A DNA stretch of 64,000 nt from Streptococcus gallinaceus (GCF_024170225.1 NZ_JALJXU010000002.1:248001-312000); one strand, 5' to 3'. Shown: positions 10,945 through 20,916, counted from the stretch's first letter. The notes: a model not told the origin generated them from the letters alone. Numbers and translations: made by a program.

Positions 10945-10960
10945 GCAAATCCTAGCTTTT
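10934..10960 (+). terminator. Bidirectional terminator between serB and the yueI-like gene
   Basis: AAAAAGCTAGG / CCTAGCTTTTT with a CAAAT loop. The A-run on the left and T-run on the right let it work on both convergent transcripts. Confidence 0.88.
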
Positions 10961-10967
10961 TAACGAT

Positions 10968-11411
10968 TTAGCGAGAAAAAATTTTCTTCCAAAATGGAAC
11001 TTTTTCAGCAGTTTTCTCCTCTGCTGCGGCAATGAATTTGTCAGATAGTTCAATGTTTTCCACATCAACAGCATGGTCTGTGTGAAGGAGAAGTGCGAAA
11101 GGCGATTCAGCAATTTTTTCATCAATGATGCTGACAGTCATGCCTTTTTCTTGGGCAGTTTTCAAGTAAGAAATCTGGAGGGCATCCGTTAATTTGGGAG
11201 AAATTTTCAGGGTTAGTGGCTGATATTCTGCTAGATAGTGCTCGCAGATGGTGGCAAATTTGTCTTGAAATTGGCTTTCAACCGCATCCGAGAAGTGTAC
11301 AACTAAAACAACTCGTTCACGAAAAGTTCCCATGTAGTGGCGCTGTTCATCTGGATTGAGGCGATTTTCACCGCTGGATTTTTGTAATATGATCTTTGTT
11401 AAGTCAGTCAT
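10968..11411 (-). CDS. DUF1694 (YueI-like) protein
   Basis: A 147-residue soluble protein of the YueI/DUF1694 family, conserved in Bacillales and streptococci and of unknown function. Family blocks seen are the N-terminal NRLNPDEQRHYMGTFRERV, a central segment with DALQISYLKTAQEKG, and HTDHAVD. The C-terminus is basic and aromatic (FWKKIFSR). It is convergent with serB and divergent from eno. I see no catalytic motif. Confidence 0.75.
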   Translation of the reverse strand: MTDLTKIILQKSSGENRLNPDEQRHYMGTFRERVVLVVHFSDAVESQFQDKFATICEHYLAEYQPLTLKISPKLTDALQISYLKTAQEKGMTVSIIDEKIAESPFALLLHTDHAVDVENIELSDKFIAAAEEKTAEKVPFWKKIFSR

Positions 11412-11447
11412 AAACTGATTATAACATAATTAAAAAAGCCTGCAAAG

Positions 11448-11461
11448 AGCAAACGTTTACA
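11448..11461 (+). promoter_or_regulatory. cre-like site upstream of eno
   Basis: The near-palindrome AGCAAACGTTTACA matches the CcpA box TGNAANCGNNNNCA with one end mismatch. It lies about 33 bp upstream of the eno -35, a position used for CcpA activation of glycolytic genes in lactic acid bacteria. Regulation is inferred from position and sequence only. Confidence 0.45.
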
Positions 11462-11493
11462 TGTTTAAAATAAGGCATTTCAACGATTTTTCC

Positions 11494-11522
11494 TTGAAAA
11501 AAAGGCGTTTTTACAGTATGAT
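11494..11522 (+). promoter_or_regulatory. Promoter of eno
   Basis: TTGAAA (11494-11499), a 17 bp spacer, and TATGAT (11517-11522), 39 nt before the start. Confidence 0.75.
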
Positions 11523-11540
11523 AGTAATGTAACAAATTAA

Positions 11541-12869
<1,329 letters not shown>

Positions 12870-12883
12870 GGTTTAGAAAAGAA

Positions 12884-12909
12884 AAGTTAGGAAATTTCCT
12901 AGCTTTTTT
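12884..12909 (+). terminator. Terminator of eno
   Basis: An AGTTAGGAAA / TTTCCTAGCT stem (one G-T pair) followed by TTTTTT. Confidence 0.85.
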
Positions 12910-12981
12910 GCTTTTATGAAGATTTATCTGTTACACTAAAGTGAGTACTTTATAGAACAATTTTGAAAAAGGAAGATTTGA

Positions 12982-13617
12982 ATGAAAAAGTGGATATTTT
13001 TTGATGTGGGTTCAACTTTAGTTGATGAAAGGGAGACTTATCGACTTTTTAGTAAAAGGTGCGTCGAGACGCTCAGTAGTGCAGGTAGGGTGGTAACATT
13101 AGATGAATTTGAAGAAAAGTTGGTCGAGTATTCCCGAAAAAATCAAGATCCCATACGGGAGACTTGGTCTTATTTTACCATTGCAGGTGTTGAACGGCCA
13201 CAGTGGGACCATAGCACGGATTGTTTATACCCGGATACTAAGGCTGTTTTAGAACAGTTGCAGCGCGACTATCGGCTGGGAGTCATCGCAAATCAGAAAG
13301 AGAATTTGGCGGAACGGTTGGAAAATTGGGGGATTACTGATTATTTCCAACTTGTACTGAGTTCTTCAGCAGTTGGCTACAGTAAGCCAGATGTGAGAAT
13401 ATTTTCAAGTGCCTTGGAGTTAGCAGGTGTCTTACCCCAAGAAGCAATCTATATTGGAGATCGAATTGACAATGACATGATACCGGCAAAGAAATTAGGG
13501 ATGACAACTATTTGGTTACCAGCTGGTTTGGGAAAATACAATCAAGAAGATTCGCTTTACAAGGTAGATTGGGTGGTTTCCTCCTTGACTGAAGTAGTAG
13601 ATGTGTTGATAAAGTAG
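12982..13617 (+). CDS. HAD-superfamily hydrolase
   Basis: A 211-residue haloacid dehalogenase-like protein. The nucleophile motif is FFDVGSTLVDE, where the second Asp of DxD is replaced by Gly (DVG), a variant common in this subgroup. Motif III Lys is in SKPDVRIF and motif IV is GDRIDNDMIPAKKLG. A helical C1 cap lies between residues about 20 and 80. The substrate is probably a small phosphate ester but cannot be named. It follows eno as a separate unit and is convergent with the 63-residue gene. Confidence 0.8.
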   Translation: MKKWIFFDVGSTLVDERETYRLFSKRCVETLSSAGRVVTLDEFEEKLVEYSRKNQDPIRETWSYFTIAGVERPQWDHSTDCLYPDTKAVLEQLQRDYRLGVIANQKENLAERLENWGITDYFQLVLSSSAVGYSKPDVRIFSSALELAGVLPQEAIYIGDRIDNDMIPAKKLGMTTIWLPAGLGKYNQEDSLYKVDWVVSSLTEVVDVLIK

Positions 13618-13626
13618 TTGTCAATA

Positions 13627-13668
13627 AAAAAATAGAGACTAGGAACGACTCCTAGCCTCTGTCTATTA
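13627..13668. terminator. Bidirectional terminator between the HAD gene and the 63-residue gene
   Basis: AGAG-A-CTAGGA / TCCTAG-C-CTCT, with an A-run on the left that serves as the T-run for the minus strand. Confidence 0.8.
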
Positions 13669-13857
13669 TTTCGCAAACAAGCCTTTTACTTTATCAAGAG
13701 CATCGTTTACAAAATCGTTGCCTTTCAGTAAATCTTGTGCTTGTTCTACATAGTCACCGAGTTCATCTTTATGATCTTCGATGAATTGTTTTGCACCGTC
13801 AAGGTCTTTATTGGCAATAAGGTCTTTTACTTGGTTGAAAAGTTCTGTTGGATTCAT
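13666..13857 (-). CDS. Small acidic helical protein, function unknown
   Basis: A 63-residue protein with no membrane segment or Cys. It is rich in Asp, Lys, Gln and Leu and reads as two or three amphipathic helices (FNQVKDLIANKD, AKQFIEDHKDEL, FVNDALDKVKGLF). A good Shine-Dalgarno, AAGGAG, precedes the ATG on the minus strand, and a terminator follows, so it is very likely a real gene. It lies 68 bp downstream of the lactonase gene on the same strand and may be read with it. I do not recognise the family. Confidence 0.72.
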   Translation of the reverse strand: MNPTELFNQVKDLIANKDLDGAKQFIEDHKDELGDYVEQAQDLLKGNDFVNDALDKVKGLFAK

Positions 13858-13925
13858 GGAGAATCTCCTTTATTATTGATAATTTTATTTAACACTAAAA
13901 GACTGAAATATGCAAGCAAAGTGCT

Positions 13926-14930
13926 TTAGTTTTCAAGAATGCAAACTGCTTCAGGTGCTTCGAAATCTTGTGGAATTTCTGTGAGAAGTCCAGTTTCTGG
14001 ATGGCGTTTGAAGACGGTTACCTTGTCAGAATCTTGATGGGCAACGATGAGATAGCTGTCGTTGGAAACGAGGGCGAAATCGCGGGGAATCTGTCCAAGA
14101 CTTGACTGGATGTCGATCAACTCGAGGGTCGCATCGCCAAGTGTGCGGTAAATTGCGATGGAATCATGTCCGCGATTGGAAGCGTAGACGAATTTTCCAT
14201 CTTTTGAAATCCGAATGGCTGCTGTATTGTTTGGGCCAGTATAGTCTGCGGGCAATGTCGATATGGTTTGCAGGAGCTCAAATTGTCCCACGCCGTCGTA
14301 AATCAGCACCTCAATCGAAGCATTTAATTCGCAAATGAGATAGGCGAGTTTTGCAGTTGGATGGAAAACGATATGACGAGGACCAGCACCAGGAGCGGAT
14401 TTGTAGTGGCCGATTTCTGTCAATGTTCCCTCGTCCGAAACATCATAAGTAATGACAGAATCTATTCCTAAGTCACAGGTTACCAAGTAATGGTCAGGAG
14501 TTAGGTCTGCAAAGTGAGCGTGGGCACTTTGTTGATTTTCATGGGGACCAGAACCGTGGTGTTGTACGGTGTCAGCCAAACGAAGTGAACCATCACTTTC
14601 TATCTTGTAAGAAAAAATTTGGCCTTTGTGATAGTTTGCTCCGTAGACCAGTTGGCGGTCCTCATCCACTGAAACATAGCAGAGGGGAGCGCCATCTGTT
14701 ACCACATGATTCAACGGTTGGAAATGAGCGTCAAAGGCTGCAACACCCCCTTGCCCATTTTCAGAACCGACTGTATAGAGATTGCCCGCTTGTGAAAATG
14801 CAAGGTAGGTTGGATTGTCTTCTGTGGCAAGAAGCTGAAGATTGCTCAATAGACCACTTTCTTCATTGAAATCTGCAGAATAAATACCTTTGGAAAGTCG
14901 TCGCGTATAGCTGCCAAAATATAAAGTCAT
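13926..14930 (-). CDS. Lactonase family protein (6-phosphogluconolactonase-like, YbhE type)
   Basis: A 334-residue seven-bladed beta-propeller of the YbhE/Pgl family. The N-terminal LYFGSYTRRLSKGIY, the repeated DTVQHHGSGPHENQQSAHAH block (family signature GSGP…QxxxHxH), and GAGPRHIVFHP are clear. Characterised members hydrolyse 6-phosphogluconolactone in the pentose phosphate pathway; other members act on different lactones, so the reaction is likely but not proven. It diverges from the AI-2E-type permease gene, and an extended -10 (TGATATAAT) lies on the minus strand at 14959-14967. Confidence 0.82.
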   Translation of the reverse strand: MTLYFGSYTRRLSKGIYSADFNEESGLLSNLQLLATEDNPTYLAFSQAGNLYTVGSENGQGGVAAFDAHFQPLNHVVTDGAPLCYVSVDEDRQLVYGANYHKGQIFSYKIESDGSLRLADTVQHHGSGPHENQQSAHAHFADLTPDHYLVTCDLGIDSVITYDVSDEGTLTEIGHYKSAPGAGPRHIVFHPTAKLAYLICELNASIEVLIYDGVGQFELLQTISTLPADYTGPNNTAAIRISKDGKFVYASNRGHDSIAIYRTLGDATLELIDIQSSLGQIPRDFALVSNDSYLIVAHQDSDKVTVFKRHPETGLLTEIPQDFEAPEAVCILEN

Positions 14931-14954
14931 ATCGGATCCTCGCTGGTAATTTTT

Positions 14955-14971
14955 TATGATTATATCATAAA
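14955..14971. promoter_or_regulatory. Palindrome over the lactonase promoter -10
   Basis: The 17 bp sequence TTATGA-TTATA-TCATAA is a perfect inverted repeat with a 5 bp centre. It contains the minus-strand TATAAT of the lactonase promoter, so a bound repressor would block initiation. No regulator is identified. Confidence 0.4.
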
Positions 14972-15026
14972 ATTAGGAGAAAGTCGCTCGCTTACAAGTC
15001 TTTTCTGATAAAATAGACTGTGAAAA

Positions 15027-15035
15027 TGGTACAAT
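15027..15035 (+). promoter_or_regulatory. Extended -10 promoter of the 15.06-18.2 kb operon
   Basis: TGGTACAAT ends at 15035, 26 nt before the ATG at 15062. No clear -35. Confidence 0.5.
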
Positions 15036-15061
15036 ATAAGAAATAAATCGTGGAGGTTGGT

Positions 15062-16231
15062 ATGAAAGAGAAACGACCAAAATTTGCAGATAGCTGGTTT
15101 TTCCATTTGTTTCTGAACAATCAGGTAGTGACTTTTTTCTTAGTGACTATTTTGGTTTTGCTGACGATTTGGATGTTTACCAGGGTGAGCTTTGTTCTAC
15201 GACCGATTGGTGATTTTTTAAATATTATTCTCTTGCCAATGATTTTGACAGGACTCTTATTTTACTTGTTAAATCCCATCGTTGATTGGTTAGAAAAATA
15301 CAAGATTTCCCGTACAGTGGCGATTTCGATTTTGTTTATTTTGATTGCTTTGCTGCTGGTTTGGGGCGTTGCAGTTGCTGTGCCAACGATTCAAGAACAG
15401 GTGATTTCTTTTGCCCAAAATGTGCCGAATTATATTAAAACGGTTGAGTCACAAGTAAATTCCTTGCTCAAGGACCAGCGTTTCGAGGCGCTGCGCCCGA
15501 CTATTGTGCAGGGCTTGGATAATGTCAATGCACAGATTATTTCCTATGCACAGAAGTTCTCGTCTAGTGCGGTAAACTGGGCTGGGAATTTGATTTCAAC
15601 GGCTTCGCATATTATTGTGGCCATTCTGATTATGCCTTTTATCCTCTTTTATCTGCTGCGGGATGGCAAGCATCTCAATTACCATGTTACTAAATTTTTA
15701 CCAGTCAAATGGCGGGCTTCGGTCGGTCGTGTCTTGACGGATGTGAATGGGCAGTTGTCTAATTATGTTCGAGGGCAGGTGACAGTTGCGGCCATTGTTG
15801 CGTTCATGTTCTCCATTTTATTTACCATAATTGGGCTCAAATACCCGCTTACTCTAGGAGTTATGGCCGGTTTTCTCAATCTTATTCCTTATTTGGGTTC
15901 CTTTTTAGCCATGATTCCAGCCGTTGTCTTGGGGCTAATTGCAGGACCTTTCATGTTGATTAAGGTGCTGATTGTCTTTATGGTAGAGCAGACGGTTGAG
16001 GGACGATTTGTAACGCCGTTGATTATTGGGTCTTCTCTTAGTATTCATCCGATTACCATTTTATTTGTGCTCCTGACTGCAGGGCAAATGTATGGTGTGC
16101 TGGGTGTGCTTTTGGGAATTCCAATCTATGCCTCAATCAAGGTTGTCGTGACGGCTATTTTTGAATGGTATAAGAATTATAGTGGTTTGTACAGTGAAGA
16201 GAAAGAAGTAAGTATCGGAAATGAAGAATAG
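15062..16231 (+). CDS. AI-2E family transporter (UPF0118 permease)
   Basis: A polytopic membrane protein of 389 residues with the AI-2E/PerM layout: two N-terminal TM segments, a third, a soluble helical segment at about 115-165 (VPTIQEQVISFAQNVPNY), then a C-terminal bundle with PFILFYLLRDG and the EGRFVTPLIIGSSLSIHP signature. Members export autoinducer-2 or act as Na+/H+ antiporters; the substrate here is unknown. The ATG at 15062 is chosen because GGAGG lies 5 nt upstream; an in-frame GTG at 15050 precedes the Shine-Dalgarno. It overlaps the TPR gene by 11 bp. Confidence 0.82.
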   Translation: MKEKRPKFADSWFFHLFLNNQVVTFFLVTILVLLTIWMFTRVSFVLRPIGDFLNIILLPMILTGLLFYLLNPIVDWLEKYKISRTVAISILFILIALLLVWGVAVAVPTIQEQVISFAQNVPNYIKTVESQVNSLLKDQRFEALRPTIVQGLDNVNAQIISYAQKFSSSAVNWAGNLISTASHIIVAILIMPFILFYLLRDGKHLNYHVTKFLPVKWRASVGRVLTDVNGQLSNYVRGQVTVAAIVAFMFSILFTIIGLKYPLTLGVMAGFLNLIPYLGSFLAMIPAVVLGLIAGPFMLIKVLIVFMVEQTVEGRFVTPLIIGSSLSIHPITILFVLLTAGQMYGVLGVLLGIPIYASIKVVVTAIFEWYKNYSGLYSEEKEVSIGNEE

Positions 16232-17468
16232 TGAAAAAATGTTGGTGTCTCTAGACCAGCAAGACTTAGCTCATGCCAATAAATATTTTAAACGTGCCTT
16301 GGAACAAGATGACAGTGAGACCTTGTTTGACTTGGCAGCTTATTTGGAATCCATTGGATTTTTTCCACAAGCCAAGGAAATTTATCTGCAAATACGAGAT
16401 GAATTTCCAGAAGTGAATCTGAATTTGGCCCAGATTGCCAATGAAGATGGAGCGATTGAAGAAGCCTTTGAATACCTTGAAGCCATTGGACCAGACAGTC
16501 TTTATTATTTGGAGGCATTGGTGGTCAAGGCGGATCTCTATCAGTCAGAAGGCTTGGCAGATGTTGCACGTGAGAAATTGCTAGAGGCAGCTAGTTTGTC
16601 GGATGAACCCATTATCTTATTTGGTTTAGCCGAGTTGGAAATGGAACTGGGCGAATTTAAAGAAGCTGTGGTGCACTATGCCCTCTTGGATAATCGCGAT
16701 ATCTATGAGATGACAGGGGTTTCGACTTATCAACGAATCGGGATTGCCTATGCCAGCCTTGGAAAATTTGAAGCAGCAATTGAGTACTTGGAAAAGGCTG
16801 TTGAGCTGGAGTATGAAGACCAGACAGTCTTTGAGCTAGCGACCATTTTGTATGACCAAGAAGAATACCAAAAAGCCAATCTCTACTACAAGCAGTTGGA
16901 TACCATCAACCCTGACTTTGAAGGCTATGAGTATGCCTATGCTCAATCCCTGCGCGCAGAGCATAAGATTGAAGAAGCTTTGGATATGGTCGAGAAAGGC
17001 TTGGCTAAGAATGATTTTGATACAGTCTTGCTCCTTTTGGCTTCCCAGTATGCTTATGAATTGCATGATAGCAAGGCAGCTGAAGACTATCTTTTGAAGG
17101 CACAAGAAGTGGCAGAAGACCAAAATGAAGTGACCTTGCGCTTGACTAACCTCTATCTTGAGCAAGAGCGTTACGATCAGGTAGTTGCGCTAAATAATGA
17201 AGAACTGGACAATGTTGTGGCGCGTTGGAATATTGCCAAAGCCTATCAGGCATTGGAAGAGGATGAAGCAGCACTGGAAATTTATGATCAGTTGCGAGAA
17301 GATTTAGCGGATAATCCAGAATTTTTGGCAGACTACATTGCGGCCTTGCGATTGGAAGGTGATATCCAGCTTGCCAAAGAATTAGCGCACCGTTATTTGC
17401 ACTTGGTACCGGATGACTTGATTATGCAGGAATTTTACAACGAGGTGAATCATGATGGAGACCAATAA
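16221..17468 (+). CDS. Tetratricopeptide repeat protein
   Basis: A 415-residue, acidic, all-helical protein made of about ten TPR units (for example YQRIGIAYASLGKFEAAIEY, ATILYDQEEYQKANLYYKQL). It has no signal peptide or membrane segment, so it is a cytoplasmic scaffold. The streptococcal family is of unknown function. It overlaps the permease upstream by 11 bp and the acetolactate decarboxylase downstream by 17 bp, so the three are translationally linked. The start is ATG at 16221 with a weak Shine-Dalgarno; ATG at 16239 is possible. Confidence 0.85.
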   Translation: MKNSEKMLVSLDQQDLAHANKYFKRALEQDDSETLFDLAAYLESIGFFPQAKEIYLQIRDEFPEVNLNLAQIANEDGAIEEAFEYLEAIGPDSLYYLEALVVKADLYQSEGLADVAREKLLEAASLSDEPIILFGLAELEMELGEFKEAVVHYALLDNRDIYEMTGVSTYQRIGIAYASLGKFEAAIEYLEKAVELEYEDQTVFELATILYDQEEYQKANLYYKQLDTINPDFEGYEYAYAQSLRAEHKIEEALDMVEKGLAKNDFDTVLLLLASQYAYELHDSKAAEDYLLKAQEVAEDQNEVTLRLTNLYLEQERYDQVVALNNEELDNVVARWNIAKAYQALEEDEAALEIYDQLREDLADNPEFLADYIAALRLEGDIQLAKELAHRYLHLVPDDLIMQEFYNEVNHDGDQ

Positions 17469-18171
17469 ATTATTTCAATACAATACTTTAGGCGCCCTGA
17501 TGGCAGGTCTCTATGGCGGTTCGCTGACAGTGGAGGAATTGCTAGAACATGGCGATTTGGGGCTGGGAACCTTGGACTCGATTGACGGAGAGTTGATTGT
17601 CCTAGATGGAAAGGCTTATCAGGCAAAGGGTTCCGGAGACCAACCACAAGTAGTAGAAGTTAGTGGAGAAACCAAGGTTCCCTATGCGGCAGTGATTTTT
17701 CATCAGCCAGAAGTTATCTTCAAGCAGCGATTTGAAATGACGGACCAAGAGTTGCACCAGCGGATTGAGTCCTACTATGACGGGGAAAATCTTTTTCGTT
17801 CGATTAAGATTAAGGGGCAATTTTCCAAGATGCATGTACGCATGATTCCGCGTTCTACTCCAGATAAAAAATTTGCGGAAGTAGCAACGCATCAGCCAGA
17901 GTATACAGCTGAAAATATTGCTGGAACCATTGTCGGAATTTGGACGCCTGAAATTTTTCACGGGGTCAGTGTAGCGGGGTATCACTTGCATTTTATCTCA
18001 GATGACCATAGCTTTGGCGGGCACGTCATGGATTATGTGATTGTAAATGGGCATGTTGAGATTGGTGCCGTAAATCAGCTGGATCAGCGATTCCCGGTAC
18101 AAGATCGCGAATACCTTTTCGCAAAATTCAACGCCAAGGAAATCCGCGAAGATATTAATAAGGTGGAATGA
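17452..18171 (+). CDS. budA: Alpha-acetolactate decarboxylase
   Basis: This zinc enzyme converts 2-acetolactate to acetoin, diverting pyruvate from acid end-products and from branched-chain amino acid synthesis. The 239-residue product has the N-terminal LFQYNTLGALMAGLYGG, the conserved FDSIDGE-like GTLDSIDGELIVLDGKAYQ block, and the metal site GYHLHFISDDHSFGGHV, with three His. Tandem ATGs at 17452 and 17455 both suit the GAGGTG Shine-Dalgarno. It is the third gene of the operon. aldB is the name used in lactic acid bacteria. Confidence 0.92.
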   Translation: MMETNKLFQYNTLGALMAGLYGGSLTVEELLEHGDLGLGTLDSIDGELIVLDGKAYQAKGSGDQPQVVEVSGETKVPYAAVIFHQPEVIFKQRFEMTDQELHQRIESYYDGENLFRSIKIKGQFSKMHVRMIPRSTPDKKFAEVATHQPEYTAENIAGTIVGIWTPEIFHGVSVAGYHLHFISDDHSFGGHVMDYVIVNGHVEIGAVNQLDQRFPVQDREYLFAKFNAKEIREDINKVE

Positions 18172-18172
18172 G

Positions 18173-18535
18173 ATGGAACTCGATATTTTATCTTTGCAAC
18201 CGAGTTAATTTTACCTATCTGAAGAGAAGGTAAAAGCGGTTGGAGAATGGTTTGATGACTATCCGTTGGAGCCTCTACCTGTAAAAGAAATGAACGGGAA
18301 GATTTTTCTAACGGATGGTCATAGCCGAGCTTATCTAGCTTACGAATCAGGTAAAAAGACGATTTCCGTTGTTTGGGATGAAGACGATTTGGATTGGGAT
18401 TTCTATTGGAAATGTGTCCAAGCTTGCCAAGAGCGAGGTGTCAATACTATTGCTGATTTGGAACAACGCCAACTCTCCAACAGTGACTACAAGGAAAAGT
18501 GGCTGGGTTGGTGTCAACAACTTGTTTCAAAATAA
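18173..18535 (+). pseudogene. Small ParB-like/'DGH' protein gene broken by a nonsense codon
   Basis: From the ATG at 18173 (2 nt after budA) the frame runs MELDILSLQPS, then TAA at 18206-18208, then FYLSEEKVKAVGEWFDDYP and on without a break to 18535. The rest carries PLPVKEMNGKIFLTDGHSRAYLAYESG, a motif set seen in small Firmicute proteins related to ParB-type nuclease domains and often labelled only as hypothetical. In that family the stop position usually reads Gln (PSQ-FY), so a CAA to TAA change is the simplest cause. A TTG at 18266 could start an 89-residue remnant, but it has no Shine-Dalgarno. Family function is unknown. Confidence 0.7.
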
Positions 18536-18575
18536 AAAAACACCTAGAAGGGATGGTCCTTTCTAGGTATTTTTG
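18536..18575. terminator. Bidirectional terminator between the budA operon and rqcH
   Basis: ACCTAGAAGGGA / TCCTTTCTAGGT (one G-T pair) with a TGG loop. An A-run precedes and a T-run follows, so it serves both convergent units. Confidence 0.85.
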
Positions 18576-18581
18576 TGCTGA

Positions 18582-20231
18582 TCAGAGTTTCATGGATTTT
18601 ATTTTTTCTTCGGTCGGTGTCACGCGCAGTGTTTTTTGACCACGATAGGTCACAAAACCGGGTTTGCCACCACTTGGTTTATTGAGTTTTTTTGCTTCAA
18701 TCATGTCCACTTGAACGAGATTTGACAGTCGGGCTTTTGAGAAATAGGCAGCTAGCTCTGCGGCATCTGTCTTGACTTCATCGCTGGGATCGAGATTATC
18801 CATGATGATGACGTGACTCCCTGGAATATCCTTGGTATGGAACCACAGTTCTCCTTTTTTAGCCATCTTGAAGGATAATTCATCATTTTGCAGATTATTT
18901 TTCCCAACCAGAATAATCGTCTTACCATCACTTGCCAAGTAACGTTCTGGTTTTTGACGTTTGGCAATTTTCTCACGGTGGCGTCGCTTGAGGTACCCTG
19001 TCTCGATGAGTTCTTCGCGAACTTCGTCAATTTCAGATAGATTGGCTTGACCGAGGATAGTCTCCACACTTTCCAGATAGAGAATCGTGGCCTTTGTATC
19101 TTCAATGAGACTAGACAAATGCTTGACAGCCTCTTTTAATTTTTGGTATTTTTTGAAATAACGTTGGGCGTTTTGACTGGGAGAAAGCGCCACATCAAGT
19201 GCGATTTCTAGGGGCTGCCCTGTATAATAATTGTCCAAAGTGACGCTAGGCTGGTCATTTGGAACCTGATGAAGGTAGGTGGTCAAGAGCTCGCCCTTTT
19301 GGCGGAATTCCTCTGCATTTTCGGTCGCAGTCAATTCTTCCTCTTGCTTGACCAATTTTTTACGATTTTTTTCTAGCTCACTGGCCACTCGCTTGATGAG
19401 TTCATTGGCCTGCTGGGCGACGCGGTCGCGCTCGGCCTTGTCGGCATAGTAAGTATCTAGAAGCTGGGAGAGATTGTCAAAACTCTGGTGGCTATCGGAA
19501 AATGGCAGAGCTGCATAGGATTTTTCCGTCAGACTTGGCTGGCAAGGAGCAGTAAAGAACTGTCGGAAATTCTTTAATTTATCCGTGACTAGAAGCTGAC
19601 TTAATTCTGTCGCCGTATCTCGCCCCAAACCTTGAAAGAGACTTTGTAGCTGTTTTGGACCAAGGTCTTGTGTACTCAAGATTTCAAATAACTTCTCGTC
19701 AGAAATGGCAAATGGATTGCGGACATCCGTCTGCGGAGGTCGGATATAGCTTGAGCCAGGAAGAATGGTGCGGTAGGAATTTTGTGAAAATCCTACATGC
19801 TTAATGGCTTCGATAATGCGATTTTCGGTCTTGTCAACCAAGATAATATTGCTGTGTTTGCCCATAATTTCAACGACAAGAGTAGCTTGAATCTGGTCAC
19901 CGATTTCGTCCTTGTTGGACACAGCAATTTCTAAAATTCGGTCATTTTCCAGCTGGCGTAAGTCTTCGATAACCGCACCCTGCAAGTATTTGCGTAGAAT
20001 CATAGTGAAGGTATTGGGCACCTTTGGATTGGCAAATTCAGTATTGGTCAATTGAATTCGTCCAAAAACAGAATGTGCAGAAATCAAGAGCTTATGATTT
20101 TGACGATTGCTCCGAATTCCCAGCACCAGTTCTTGTTCAAAAGGTTGATTGATTTTCTGAATGCGACCACCTAAAAGCTGGCTGTGCAATTCTTGTGTCA
20201 TGTGATGTAAAAAAAATCCGTCGAAAGACAT
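18582..20231 (-). CDS. rqcH: NFACT protein RqcH / fibronectin-binding protein (FBPS, PavA-like)
   Basis: 549 residues with NFACT-N (1 to about 190), helix-hairpin-helix and long coiled-coil regions (about 270-420), and NFACT-R near the C-terminus (IILVGKNNLQNDELSF, ELWFHTKDIPGSHVII). Known orthologues bind peptidyl-tRNA on split 50S subunits and add C-terminal Ala tails in ribosome rescue. The D97-R98 pair needed for that in B. subtilis RqcH is present here as N-D-R at 96-98. The same protein in streptococci (PavA, FBP54, S. suis FBPS) appears on the surface and binds fibronectin although it has no signal peptide or LPXTG, as here. It diverges from the exonuclease gene. Confidence 0.92.
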   Translation of the reverse strand: MSFDGFFLHHMTQELHSQLLGGRIQKINQPFEQELVLGIRSNRQNHKLLISAHSVFGRIQLTNTEFANPKVPNTFTMILRKYLQGAVIEDLRQLENDRILEIAVSNKDEIGDQIQATLVVEIMGKHSNIILVDKTENRIIEAIKHVGFSQNSYRTILPGSSYIRPPQTDVRNPFAISDEKLFEILSTQDLGPKQLQSLFQGLGRDTATELSQLLVTDKLKNFRQFFTAPCQPSLTEKSYAALPFSDSHQSFDNLSQLLDTYYADKAERDRVAQQANELIKRVASELEKNRKKLVKQEEELTATENAEEFRQKGELLTTYLHQVPNDQPSVTLDNYYTGQPLEIALDVALSPSQNAQRYFKKYQKLKEAVKHLSSLIEDTKATILYLESVETILGQANLSEIDEVREELIETGYLKRRHREKIAKRQKPERYLASDGKTIILVGKNNLQNDELSFKMAKKGELWFHTKDIPGSHVIIMDNLDPSDEVKTDAAELAAYFSKARLSNLVQVDMIEAKKLNKPSGGKPGFVTYRGQKTLRVTPTEEKIKSMKL

Positions 20232-20308
20232 GGTTTCTCCTCTTTTCTAGTCCTTCTAGTATAACATAAGTCCCTATAGATGTGGTAAAATGGAGAAAAG
20301 GAGAAGTT

Positions 20309-20899
20309 ATGCAAGAATTAGAAAAATATATCGCCTTTGATTTGGAGTTTAATACGGTCAATGAAGTCAGTCACATTATCCAAGTTTCCGCAGTCCAGTT
20401 CGAAAATGGGCAAGAAGTAGCACACTTTGACTCCTATGCCTACACGGATGTTCCCTTGCAAAGCTTTATCAATGGCTTGACGGGTATTACAGCAGACAAG
20501 ATTCAGCAGGCTCCCAAGTTAGAAATGGTGTTAGCATCATTTGCGAAGTTTGTAGGAGATACTTCTTTGATTGGCTACAATGCCCATAAGAGTGACCTTC
20601 CGCTGTTGGCTGAAAATGGTCTTGATTTGCAAAATCAGTATGCAATTGATGTCTATGATGAAGCATTTGAGCGTAGAAGTAGAGACTTAAACGGCATTGC
20701 TAATTTGCGCTTGTCAACGGTTTCTACCTTTTTAGGAATTAAAGGACAAAGTCACAATAGCTTAGAAGATGCACGCATGACAGCCCTCGTCTATCAACAA
20801 TTTTTAGAATTCGACCAAAACAAGCTGTTATTGGAAAAGCAAGATCAGTCTAGCCACAATCCATTTTCAGGACTGGACTTATCTGGTTGGTTGGATTAA
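20309..20899 (+). CDS. DnaQ-like 3'-5' exonuclease domain protein
   Basis: 196 residues with the DEDD-superfamily fold. Exo I is FDLEF (D and E catalytic), Exo II is GYNAHKSDLPLL with N/H/D, and Exo III is HNSLEDARMTALV, giving the DEDDh pattern. It would remove nucleotides from 3' ends of DNA or RNA; it is not fused to a polymerase. The ATG at 20309 is preferred because AAAGGAG lies just upstream, whereas the in-frame 20282 codon overlaps the -10 region (TGGTAAAAT). It diverges from rqcH. Confidence 0.82.
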   Translation: MQELEKYIAFDLEFNTVNEVSHIIQVSAVQFENGQEVAHFDSYAYTDVPLQSFINGLTGITADKIQQAPKLEMVLASFAKFVGDTSLIGYNAHKSDLPLLAENGLDLQNQYAIDVYDEAFERRSRDLNGIANLRLSTVSTFLGIKGQSHNSLEDARMTALVYQQFLEFDQNKLLLEKQDQSSHNPFSGLDLSGWLD

Positions 20900-20916
20900 A
20901 AAATTACAAAAAACTA

